Assembly: GCA_905479965.1 (NCBI GenBank)
Contig: CAJQOR010000341.1
Location: forward strand, 1-8,217
Reading direction: 5' to 3'
From: an uncultured Rhizobiaceae group bacterium
GTDB lineage: Bacteria; Pseudomonadota; Alphaproteobacteria; Rhizobiales; Rhizobiaceae
Length of the DNA: 8,217 bases
A program made the position numbers and the translations under genes. Of this stretch, positions 1-6,550 are shown piece after piece. Under the pieces are notes generated by a model. It saw only the letters and a program-made list of their open reading frames with translations, ran no database searches and was not told where the DNA came from. Every line of letters starts with the position of its first letter. The first letter of the stretch is position 1.

Positions 1-1155
1 CATCATTTTCTTGGCGATTATTATCGAACTACACAAGAGATGGCGTCCAACATATTTCGAAAAGGTTATCAATGGCCATTTCATGCGACGCGCATGCTCG
101 ATTTTCAATCAAGCCTCGTAGATCTTGCCATTGTGTTGGAAAACCAAATAGGCCGACGTGTCTTTATGGACTTTAATCGTAATCCTTTAGCGGTACCGGG
201 TGACCAACCTTTCAGCCTCGAGCGTCTAGATGAAGATGTTAGTACGTATTTGAAAAATGCTGGCGCGACACAATAAATGCCAATCGATCGTTTGTTGCAT
301 ATGAACCCACTCGCGATCGAACTTTATGCGCGCTACAAAGTTGATATCAAAAATGATCCGTTGTAATTTGCCGTTAACAATCAGCATATGAATGGCGGCA
401 TTGCTGTCGATAGTTGGGGGCGAACCAATATTGCTGGCATTTATGCCATAGGCGAAGCGTCTGGCACTCATGGTGTGACGCGCCCGGGGGGATCTGCGCT
501 CAATGCAGGTCAGGTGTTTGGCACACGTGTCGGCGAACATATTGGTGCCAGTGGAAAAGCTGCCGAACCTGCGTCGATGGATGTTTCGGCATCAGTACGA
601 CGTGCAGTTGATGAGCTTCAATCTGTTCTCTCATCTGAGAGTGATTTAACCGTCAAATCCGTGCGGGCAGAAGTGCAGGGCCGTATGAGTGATAAAGCGG
701 GGGTTTTATGTTTCGCAAGCGATGTTCATAACGCCCATCAAGATGCAAAATCATTAAGCGCGCAAATTCGCGATAAGGGCATTGTTGCAACACGCGACGG
801 TGAGGTCGTTCGAGTTTTACAATGGCAGCAAATGGCACTGGCTTCCGAAGCTGTTTTAGCTGCGCTGGATCATTATATATCAGATGGTGGCGGCAGCCGT
901 GGTGCGCGTGCGATATGTGACCCTGATGGAGATTGTTTGCCGCAATCTGCTGATGGCCCGCTTGAGGACATTCGTTTTCGTTCTGAGAAAGACGAACATA
1001 AGAACGAGCAATTGATTGTGTGCATGGTTGATCACCAGATGGTCGTCTCGAGCCAACCTATTCGCCGTTTTGATGAAGATGCGAAACCGTTTTTTGAGCG
1101 TGATTGGCCAGCATGGTTGACGGGTGAGATTTTCCACAATCCGGAAAACAAATAG
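1..1155 (+). pseudogene. Broken fumarate-reductase/succinate-dehydrogenase-type FAD flavoprotein (3' part)
   Basis: One frame stays open from base 1 to the TAG at 1153-1155, apart from two in-frame TAA codons at 274-276 and 364-366. The family signature runs straight through both stops. Before and between them lie residues typical of the substrate and capping region, including IDRLLHMNPLAIELY. After them come QH-x-NGG (His codon at 385-387; the family's H-x-x-GG substrate-site motif) and the FAD-contacting stretch at 451-513 (GEASGTHGVTRPGGSALNAG). A C-terminal helical domain with GGGSRGA follows. The family oxidises or reduces dicarboxylates or related acids using FAD. The N-terminal Rossmann part lies left of the window. 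No frameshift is needed to read it, so the damage is two nonsense changes, each explicable by one substitution (for example CAA or GAA to TAA). The segment starting at ATG 388 lacks the nucleotide-binding N-terminus and is unlikely to act alone. Confidence 0.85.
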
Positions 1156-1251
1156 CTTTTAGCCGGTTCCTAAATTGGAAAGCGTTCGTCGCCATGGACA
1201 ATACCGATCCGGCTTTCCAAAAATGTAGTCAATAGACCTACTGCGAGTTGA

Positions 1252-1500
1252 ATAGCCCCCAATAATACCTTTAAAAAGGAATATGTTTTCCCCAACTGGC
1301 TGTTACGGCATTGCAATCTGCATGGTGAGTCTTTTACTTTACAAAATGGCGAAAAAGTGAGTTATGCAACGTGCAAAATAGCTTGTTGCGAAGCATGCAA
1401 CAGCCAGCTGTCCGTTATTTACGAAGGCCCAATCAGTCAAATAGTAACAAGAGGGTATGATGATTTCTTCGCACATATTCGACAGAATGGCACGAATTAA
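1252..1500 (+). pseudogene. Cys/His-rich open frame without a start codon (possible zinc-binding gene remnant)
   Basis: A frame bounded by TGA at 1249-1251 and TAA at 1498-1500 gives about 82 codons with protein-like composition. A cluster reads LLRHCNLHGESF, then about 14 residues later CKIACCEACNSQLS, then YEGPISQIV and GYDDFFAHIRQNG. The paired Cys/His groups, followed by a CxxCN-like element, resemble a zinc knuckle or HNH-type fold. There is no ATG in the frame; the only possible internal start is a GTG inside the Cys-rich part, which has no ribosome site. It therefore looks like the leftover of a larger gene. I do not recognise the family. The reading frame itself is certain; that it was once a gene is inference. 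Confidence 0.33.
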
Positions 1501-1855
1501 GCGAAGACAAAAAGTACACAAAATTAAGACCCTGAAACAGCACGAAATACTCCGTTCGATTTTCCATCACTGTCGAGTTTGTCGCTACAACAAGAAAAAA
1601 GGCAACCTCAGGGCTGACCAACGGCTACTTGATCATACCAAAAATTGAAAGCAATTTGCGATAGGTAGTTGATGAGGGCGAGGATGCATTAGAAATTGCA
1701 AAAAAAGATTGAAGTCTGAACATTGACGTGGAGCTGAAACGCTTCTCCTCAGTAGACTTTCAGTCAAATTGCCAGAAGCGGGTATTCCTTATCAATCACA
1801 TGGCAACTTGATGATTAGATAAATAGCTGTTGCTTTAGATGTGCATAAGCTCTTT

Positions 1856-1876
1856 TGGATACACATTTTGTATCCA
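1856..1876. promoter_or_regulatory. Perfect 8-bp inverted repeat, candidate operator upstream of the ThDP enzyme
   Basis: TGGATACA, a 5-base spacer, then TGTATCCA. The two arms are exact reverse complements. It lies 136 bp before the ATG at 2012 in AT-rich intergenic DNA and is not followed by a T-tract, so a protein-binding site fits better than a terminator. The GTATNC-type half-site recalls operators of GntR-family regulators, but no GntR gene is in the window and the binding protein is unknown. It differs from the ATGTCGGA element found elsewhere in this region. Confidence 0.45.
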
Positions 1877-1902
1877 TTTTCTATCGTTGAATAAATTTGT
1901 CC

Positions 1903-1942
1903 GATATATCTCGGCAATTTGTTGGGTTTCGGATGTTTCATC
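1903..1942. promoter_or_regulatory. Weak candidate copy of the paired operator upstream of the ThDP enzyme
   Basis: The first half-site, GATATATCTCG (1903-1913), sits in TCCGATATAT, which matches the TCCGACATAT found upstream of lrp and the racemase gene at nine of ten positions. A second inverted repeat, GATGTTTCATC (1932-1942), has its centre exactly 29 bp away, the same spacing as in the three clear copies. The orientation relative to the gene differs from those copies and the second half-site diverges, so this is only a possible member of the set. Confidence 0.28.
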
Positions 1943-2011
1943 GACAGTTTAAACTATCTATATCGAAGATCCGATGACGCATCTTTATTGCCTATGCAAT
2001 AGGAGATTGAA

Positions 2012-3751
2012 ATGCTTGGTTCTGATATTCTTGTCGAAATGCTTGGTAAATACGGTGTTGATACGTTGTTTGGTGTGCCTGGAGATACCAACGTACCCCT
2101 CTATACAGCATTGCAACGGCGGCCGGAATTAATCAATCATGTCATGTGTAGAGACGAAAGAAGCGCTGGTTATATGGCAGATGCCTATGCCCGTATTTCA
2201 AACAAGGTTGGCGTATTTGAGGCTCCATCAGGTGCTGGCGCTATGTATTCTTTGCCGCCTTTAGCGGAAGCCCACGCATCGTCTGTTCCTGTAGTTTTGA
2301 TGACAATTGATGTCCCTTTGCCGGGTGAAGGTCGTGGTGTGATAACAGAGCTAGATTGCGTAAAGTTATTTGAACCGGTGACCAAAGCATCGATACAAAT
2401 TAAGTCACCAGAGAAAATTCCTGAAATCATTCGGCGCGCTTTCCGCATTGCCACCACAGGCAAGCCCGGCGCGGTCCATATTGTCATCCCCGAAGACATG
2501 TTGAAGGCTGAAGTGCCGACCTCAAGCTTTTCGCTTCATATCGAGGAAGAGTGTAAAAACTTCCCTGCATATCCAACAATGGCGGAACCGGGAAAAATCG
2601 AGGCACTCCTTGATTTGATTGAGAAAGCCGAACGCCCCTTGCTCGTTGCTGGCGGAGGAGCCAATCGTAGCCGAGCACGCAAGGCACTTCAAAGCTTTGC
2701 CGAGCAGATGAACCTACCCGTAGTAACAACAATTACGGGACAGAGCACTATGCCCGACGATCATCCATTAGCCATCGGTGTGATCGGTGACAATGGCTAT
2801 CACCCTCATGCGAATTTGGCTCTCGAAGAGGCAGATTTGGTTGTTTATTTCGGTTCAAAAGTTGGATCGGTGGTATCTATTGGATGGACATTCCCATCCA
2901 AAAATTCTGATCGTAAAGTTGCACAAGTTGATATCGATCCTCAAGTCTTGGCAAACATGACAGAAAACACGTTATCAGTGGCCGGCGATGTGAGGTTGGT
3001 CCTTGAAGCGTTACAAAAAGTTGCTGAAACGCGCGCACCAAAAAGCAACATTTGGATTGAAAAGTTAAACCAATATCGTTCTGAATTTTGGGATGGTGCG
3101 CAAAACCTCTTCGAAGATACAGAACTACCTTTGCGGCCCGAACCCATCGTAAGAGCGTTTTCAGAACACCTGCCACACCCAGTCAACATTCTATCAGATG
3201 CAGGCACGCCGACACCATATATGACACGTTTCTTGAGCATGGGAGATTCTGAAAGCACATTCATTATTCCACGTGCATATGGCGGTTTAGGCTATGCAAT
3301 CCCAGCGGTTGTGGGTGCATGGATGGCTGAGCCAGAAAAGAAAACGATTGGATTGTTTGGCGATGGGTCATTTAATATGAGTGTCGGAGAACTTGAAACG
3401 TTGGTCCGTTTAAACGTTCCTGCAGTTCTAATTCAGTTCAACAATGGATGTTTTGGTTGGATTAAAGGACTTCACCGGATGTTGGGTCAAGGTGCAAATG
3501 ATTGTTACTCCGTTGATTTTACCAAAACAAACGCAGCAAAAATTGCTGAGGCTTTTGGGTTGAAAAGTTATCATGTTGAAACACTTGAACAATTTGAAGT
3601 GGCTTTCGAAGAATCTCTTGCCCATGACGGTCCATGTTTTATTGATGTTGTGGTTGAATCTCTGGCAGAACGCGTTCCGCCAGTTTTCTCATGGTTAAAG
3701 AAAACAGGACGTGATCCCTTAGAACTCGCGAGTGAGAAATTAAAATTTTAG
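2012..3751 (+). CDS. Thiamine-diphosphate-dependent enzyme, acetolactate synthase / 2-oxo-acid decarboxylase-like
   Basis: 579 residues, the usual length for the acetolactate synthase, pyruvate oxidase and 2-oxo-acid decarboxylase superfamily. The three expected domains are present: the N-terminal pyrimidine-binding domain (about 1-170) with GVPGD at 21-25 and the catalytic Glu49 in RDERSAGYMADAYAR; a central domain (about 190-340); and the C-terminal diphosphate-binding domain with the metal motif GDGS (450-453) ending in NN (477-478). These enzymes decarboxylate a 2-oxo acid and release or ligate the resulting aldehyde unit in the cytoplasm. The Phe-Gln-Glu segment of true acetolactate synthases is replaced (VITELD at about 110-115) and no small regulatory subunit gene is adjacent, so a catabolic decarboxylase or lyase is more likely than branched-chain biosynthesis. 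The start is set by AGGAG at 2001-2005, six bases before the ATG. The 3' end overlaps the convergent racemase gene by 4 bp. The exact substrate is not readable. Confidence 0.9.
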   Translation: MLGSDILVEMLGKYGVDTLFGVPGDTNVPLYTALQRRPELINHVMCRDERSAGYMADAYARISNKVGVFEAPSGAGAMYSLPPLAEAHASSVPVVLMTIDVPLPGEGRGVITELDCVKLFEPVTKASIQIKSPEKIPEIIRRAFRIATTGKPGAVHIVIPEDMLKAEVPTSSFSLHIEEECKNFPAYPTMAEPGKIEALLDLIEKAERPLLVAGGGANRSRARKALQSFAEQMNLPVVTTITGQSTMPDDHPLAIGVIGDNGYHPHANLALEEADLVVYFGSKVGSVVSIGWTFPSKNSDRKVAQVDIDPQVLANMTENTLSVAGDVRLVLEALQKVAETRAPKSNIWIEKLNQYRSEFWDGAQNLFEDTELPLRPEPIVRAFSEHLPHPVNILSDAGTPTPYMTRFLSMGDSESTFIIPRAYGGLGYAIPAVVGAWMAEPEKKTIGLFGDGSFNMSVGELETLVRLNVPAVLIQFNNGCFGWIKGLHRMLGQGANDCYSVDFTKTNAAKIAEAFGLKSYHVETLEQFEVAFEESLAHDGPCFIDVVVESLAERVPPVFSWLKKTGRDPLELASEKLKF

Positions 3752-4461
3752 GTTTCTATCGACCTATTTTGCATCAGCATCTCTGCAGCATCGAGAATGG
3801 AAAAAACAGGTCGTTTTGTGGCGTTTGCAATAGCTTTTGTGTAGGGGGGTAAATTCCCACACTCCAATAGAAATGCACCCAAATCTGGTCTGCGGCTGAT
3901 CATCTGCTTTGATTTTTCAACCGCAGCTTGCTCAATGGCCGCTGCGTCAATGTGATTTGGCTGATTATCTTTGGATTGCAAGATGGCCGATGTAAAAGCT
4001 TCGCAATCTTCAAAACCAAGGATCTCGACATCGGCCCTTTTGATATTGGCAGCTTTAAGAGCTAAATGACCCAGATCCCTGCTAGAAGCTGTTAAAATCC
4101 CTACGTTTTTGATTTTCAATGTTTCGTATACAAAGTGATACAAAGAAAGTGAAGAAACCATAACGGGGATAGCAATTTTCTCCTGAATTTCATCTTGAAT
4201 GCTTATTAAAAACCCGCAAGTGGATATGATGGCTTTTGCGCCCTGCTTCTCAAGTTCAACGGCAGCATCGCAAAATGCAGCGACAAGTTCAGCTTTAGGT
4301 TTTCCATCTCGAACCACATCCAAGCTGTCAGCACCACTCACGACCGAGATTTTTGTTGGAAAAGTATAGCTATTAGCGTTGCCTGCATCGCCCAAAATTC
4401 TCGGAAAAGACGTATCCAACATCAATATACCTAAAAAGCCAGTCTGATATTGATCAGCCAT
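3748..4461 (-). CDS. Aspartate/glutamate/hydantoin racemase family protein
   Basis: About 237 residues from the ATG at 4461-4459. The opening GFLGILMLDTSFPRILGDAG is typical of a subgroup of the Asp/Glu racemase superfamily. Both catalytic cysteines are visible: STCGF (Cys82) and LLECGNLPPY (Cys201). Two cysteines acting as a general acid/base pair allow cofactor-free proton transfer at the alpha carbon, so a racemase is favoured over the single-cysteine decarboxylase branch. Related members act on Asp, Glu, hydantoins or maleate, so the substrate is open. The frame extends upstream to an ATG at 4512, but only the 4461 start has a GGA at suitable distance and places the GILMLDT strand near the N-terminus as in relatives. 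The gene lies downstream of lrp on the same strand across a 171-bp gap containing its own copy of the shared operator. Its stop overlaps that of the ThDP gene (TTAG, 3748-3751). Confidence 0.87.
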   Translation of the reverse strand: MADQYQTGFLGILMLDTSFPRILGDAGNANSYTFPTKISVVSGADSLDVVRDGKPKAELVAAFCDAAVELEKQGAKAIISTCGFLISIQDEIQEKIAIPVMVSSLSLYHFVYETLKIKNVGILTASSRDLGHLALKAANIKRADVEILGFEDCEAFTSAILQSKDNQPNHIDAAAIEQAAVEKSKQMISRRPDLGAFLLECGNLPPYTKAIANATKRPVFSILDAAEMLMQNRSIET

Positions 4462-4572
4462 AGATTGAATTCCATCTTGGTTCATGGTCGTTTTCGTTCG
4501 TAAGGGGCGCATAACTTCTGAGGGCTAAAATTAGTTTCGTTACGTTACTAACACGGATTGAACGAATATATG

Positions 4573-4614
4573 CGACAAAACGTCAGTAATATCTACTTTT
4601 CCGACATATTGACG
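4573..4614 (-). promoter_or_regulatory. Paired operator (ATGTCGGA element) upstream of the racemase gene
   Basis: Read on the minus strand, CGTCAATATGTCGGA (4614-4600) is followed by the half-site TGACGTTTTGTCG (4585-4573). The start-to-start distance from ATGTCGGA to the second half-site is 22 bases, and the centres of the GAC-N5-GTC-type repeats (4579 and 4608) are 29 bp apart. Both values match the copies upstream of lrp and of the TRAP gene. Aligned to the lrp promoter, TCGTCA and ATATTA occupy the -35 and -10 positions with a 17-base spacer, so the site could overlap the racemase promoter. The binding protein is inferred to be the neighbouring Lrp-like regulator. Confidence 0.6.
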
Positions 4615-4632
4615 AAATAAAATGAAATTCTG

Positions 4633-5136
4633 TTATTCTTCACGCAAAAATTGTTCCGTAATCCTTTGGACAGTTTCCTTATATCTACGATCAAATCGCC
4701 GCCCAAATACCACGAAAGTTTTTGTTCTGATAACACCATTTATTGCACCTACCTCGTCAATCACGATATCCAAATCTTCGATACGCGGAGCTTCAACACT
4801 AACAAATAAATCGTATTCACCATTTATGGAAAGACAAACGCGTATTTCGGAATATTGACTGAGTTCGTGCAGGATTTTGCGCGTTTCTTGTTGTTTTATC
4901 TCTAAAAGTACGAGTGCCTGTATACATTCTTCGCTCGGGTTTTTGCTCAAAACTACAGAATATCCGGTAATAACACCATCTTTTTCCATTCTGGCAATGC
5001 GCTCATGAATAGTCGAACGCGCAACATTTAAACGTGTCGCAATATTAGATGTCGATTCGCGCGCATTGCGTTGCAATTCGCGAATGATGGATCTGTCCAG
5101 CTCATCTTTGAGCCATTTTTTTGAGGATCTTGTCAT
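4633..5136 (-). CDS. Lrp/AsnC-family transcriptional regulator
   Basis: 167 residues, normal for Lrp/AsnC proteins. The N-terminal winged helix-turn-helix spans about residues 12-62, with LDRSIIRELQRNAR leading into the recognition region (about 28-50) NIATRLNVARSTIHERIARME and then DGVITGY. The C-terminal ligand-binding/oligomerisation (RAM) domain spans about 72-145 and includes NGEYDLFVSV and GAINGVIRTKTFVVFG. Such proteins form dimers to octamers, usually sense an amino acid, and control transport and catabolic genes, often including their own. The gene is divergent from the FAD amino-acid oxidase gene and upstream of the racemase gene. No Shine-Dalgarno is visible before the ATG at 5136, and a good promoter (5145-5173) puts the transcript start almost at the ATG, which suggests leaderless translation. 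A shared operator half-site covers the start codon, consistent with autoregulation. Confidence 0.95.
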   Translation of the reverse strand: MTRSSKKWLKDELDRSIIRELQRNARESTSNIATRLNVARSTIHERIARMEKDGVITGYSVVLSKNPSEECIQALVLLEIKQQETRKILHELSQYSEIRVCLSINGEYDLFVSVEAPRIEDLDIVIDEVGAINGVIRTKTFVVFGRRFDRRYKETVQRITEQFLREE

Positions 5137-5172
5137 ATTGACAGAATAAATGAGTATTCCGACATATTGTCA
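5131..5172 (-). promoter_or_regulatory. Paired operator (ATGTCGGA element) in the lrp/oxidase divergent region
   Basis: Two palindromic half-sites: GACATATTGTC at 5161-5171, and TGTCATATTGACA at 5131-5143, a perfect 5-bp inverted repeat around TAT. Their centres, 5166 and 5137, are 29 bp apart. On the minus strand the first contains ATGTCGGA (5165-5158). One half-site overlaps the -35 end of the lrp promoter and the other covers its expected transcript start and ATG, a layout suited to self-repression. The same DNA lies upstream of the oxidase gene, where TTGACA (5138-5143) followed after 19 bases by CATATT (5163-5168) could be a plus-strand promoter. Confidence 0.65.
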
Positions 5173-5173
5173 A
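5145..5173 (-). promoter_or_regulatory. Sigma-70-type promoter of the lrp-like gene
   Basis: On the minus strand, a consensus -35 TTGACA (5173-5168), a 17-base spacer and a -10-like TTTATT (5150-5145). The expected transcript start lies about seven bases downstream, around 5138, next to the ATG at 5136-5134. This is a sequence match only; the start site is inferred. Confidence 0.5.
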
Positions 5174-5222
5174 GTTTAATTTGTTCTATCCCTCTGACAG
5201 CCTAAGTCGCGTCATGGAATCT

Positions 5223-5228
5223 GAGGAG
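5223..5228 (+). promoter_or_regulatory. Shine-Dalgarno that sets a TTG start for the FAD oxidase
   Basis: GAGGAG lies six bases before TTG at 5235-5237. The TTG reads directly into SSVAIIGSGIIG, the FAD-binding beta strand expected at the very N-terminus. No ATG in this frame gives a full Rossmann motif, so TTG is the supported start. Confidence 0.75.
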
Positions 5229-5234
5229 TAACAT

Positions 5235-6476
5235 TTGAGTTCAGTTGCAATTATCGGCTCGGGAATAATCGGTCTTTGTTCCGCTATTGAGCTATTAAAA
5301 ACAGGACACTCCGTCACTCTCTTTGATCGGAGGGTACCTTGTTCTGAAGCTTCACGTTGGAATGCTGGTGTTATGGCGACGTCTTCGCTAATGCCCCTCA
5401 ATAATCCAACCTTGTTCCGAAAAATTCCCAATCTTCTGACCGGTCAAATTCCAGGTTTTAAATTTGATTATGGATCATCATTAGAAACATTAATTTGGGC
5501 GTTGCGTTTTCTTGCAAATGGACGATCGAATAAATTTAAACAGACAGTTTCTGAACTGCACCAACTTATACAATTTTCGAGAGCAAAACACGAAGTGCTA
5601 TTGAATGAAATCGACTCAGAGAAAAGTCTAAAACGAAATGGTTGGATATATCTCTATCGATCAGAAGATCAATTTAGAAGTTCAGCCCCACTTAAGCGCT
5701 TGCTCACTGCGTATGGAGTGGCCCATGATATATTAGATGGCAGGAAAATTCATGCCCTTGAACCAGAATTAATGCCTGAATTTTATCGTGGACTTCATAT
5801 AACCGATACATTCTCGGCAAATCCATCTGAAATCACAAATCTATATCTTGATTACGTAAAGAAACTTGGGGGCATCATCCTCAAGCAAGAAATTTTGGCT
5901 ATTTCCCATGAAAAATCCCAACAAAGGCTTCAATCAAACAAAGGTGATTGTGGCGTTTTTGATCATGTTGTTATAGCGGCAGGTCCCTGGTCCAATAAGC
6001 TCTTAAAACCGCTTGGTAGATTATTGCCTATGGCTGTGGAACGCGGATATCTACAAACCTTCTCCCTCAAAAACAATGCGTCAATAAATCGTCCACTTTA
6101 CGATGTGGCAAACGGTTATGTGATGTCTCCAAGGCCTGGTGGCATTCAGATATCGTCGGGAACTGAATTGACGTCGGTAGGCTCGCCACCAAGCTACAGC
6201 CAAATTGATACTGTGATAGAAAACGTGAGAACGACATTGCCTGTTGCTGCGCCGACCATGGACAGCCCGGTGATCGGTAACCGCCCCACACTGACGGATA
6301 GTAAGCCTGCCATCGGCCCGGTGCGCGGCCATTCAGGGCTGTGGCTTGCCTGCGGACATCAGCATATCGGGTTTGGAACTTCTGCAGGAACTGGGCATTT
6401 ACTTGCTTCCCAGATTAACAAGACGGCTACAGAAATTGATCACAGGCCATATCTACCATCAAGATTTGGGATTTGA
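5235..6476 (+). CDS. DadA-like FAD-dependent D-amino-acid oxidase/dehydrogenase
   Basis: 413 residues, the usual size for the DadA branch of the DAO family. The Rossmann motif GSGIIG (8-13) ends in LFDRR, with acidic Asp31 available for the FAD ribose. The second FAD-contact segment VVIAAGPWSN is at 246-254. The C-terminal family block is IGNRPTLTDSKPAIGPV (347-363), including Arg350 at the position that often binds the substrate carboxylate, followed by GLWLACGHQHIGFGTSAGTGHLLA (368-391) and the family ending PYLPSRF. Such enzymes oxidise D-amino acids, or related secondary amines such as D-hydroxyproline, to imino/2-oxo acids and often feed electrons to the respiratory chain. The start is TTG, set by GAGGAG six bases upstream. 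The gene is divergent from lrp and 200 bp upstream of the TRAP genes. Together with a racemase-family enzyme and a 2-oxo-acid-type ThDP enzyme, it suggests amino-acid catabolism. The substrate is not determined. Confidence 0.9.
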   Translation: MSSVAIIGSGIIGLCSAIELLKTGHSVTLFDRRVPCSEASRWNAGVMATSSLMPLNNPTLFRKIPNLLTGQIPGFKFDYGSSLETLIWALRFLANGRSNKFKQTVSELHQLIQFSRAKHEVLLNEIDSEKSLKRNGWIYLYRSEDQFRSSAPLKRLLTAYGVAHDILDGRKIHALEPELMPEFYRGLHITDTFSANPSEITNLYLDYVKKLGGIILKQEILAISHEKSQQRLQSNKGDCGVFDHVVIAAGPWSNKLLKPLGRLLPMAVERGYLQTFSLKNNASINRPLYDVANGYVMSPRPGGIQISSGTELTSVGSPPSYSQIDTVIENVRTTLPVAAPTMDSPVIGNRPTLTDSKPAIGPVRGHSGLWLACGHQHIGFGTSAGTGHLLASQINKTATEIDHRPYLPSRFGI

Positions 6477-6550
6477 AAATCGGAATGGGAAGAGGAAATC
6501 AGCGAGAATTCGTCCACGAACTATATCAGAATACATCTGCTGAATATCCA

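Larger units (their letters stand above)
1156..2011. other. 856-bp stretch without an intact gene, probably containing decayed coding sequence
   Basis: No frame here has a start, a ribosome site and recognisable family residues together. Features seen: a 9-bp perfect inverted repeat TTGGAAAGC (1175-1183) / GCTTTCCAA (1212-1220) just after the flavoprotein pseudogene, without a T-tract; a 9-bp inverted repeat CTGGCTGTT (1296-1304) / AACAGCCAG (1399-1407); and a Cys-rich open frame at 1252-1500, listed separately. A further frame from about 1500 to 1811 reads as plausible protein (for example GYLIIPKIESNL and SLNIDVELKRF) but is cut by stops at 1533, 1662 and 1710. The last 150 bp before 2012 are AT-rich and hold the candidate operators and the ribosome site of the next gene. 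The inference is gene decay next to an already broken gene, but I cannot name the ancestor. Confidence 0.5.

Noticed and set aside
274..366. Stop-codon reassignment or programmed readthrough to explain the two TAA codons
   Set aside because: TAA ends the racemase and lrp genes normally, the intact genes here have no internal TAA, and no recoding structure was evident.
1175..1220. 9-bp inverted repeat TTGGAAAGC / GCTTTCCAA after the flavoprotein pseudogene as a terminator
   Set aside because: The 28-base loop and the lack of a T-tract on either strand make an intrinsic terminator unlikely.
1457..1648. 63-codon plus-strand ORF rich in Lys/Arg/His
   Set aside because: No ribosome site, no recognisable motif, and it lies across remnant-like sequence in other frames; its basic composition is what AT-rich noncoding DNA often gives.
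3749..3766. Hairpin TAGGT...ACCTA followed by TTTT between the convergent genes
   Set aside because: The stem is only 5 bp and AT-rich with an 8-base loop; too weak to call a terminator.
5134..5165. Ten-codon minus-strand leader ORF (MSEYSFILSI) whose TGA overlaps the lrp ATG
   Set aside because: It has no Shine-Dalgarno, and the proposed promoter's transcript start lies downstream of its ATG, so it would not be in the mRNA; it probably arises by chance from the operator sequence.
5214..5231. Five-codon mini-ORF (MESEE) overlapping the oxidase ribosome site
   Set aside because: It has no ribosome site of its own and arises from the GAGGAG box itself.
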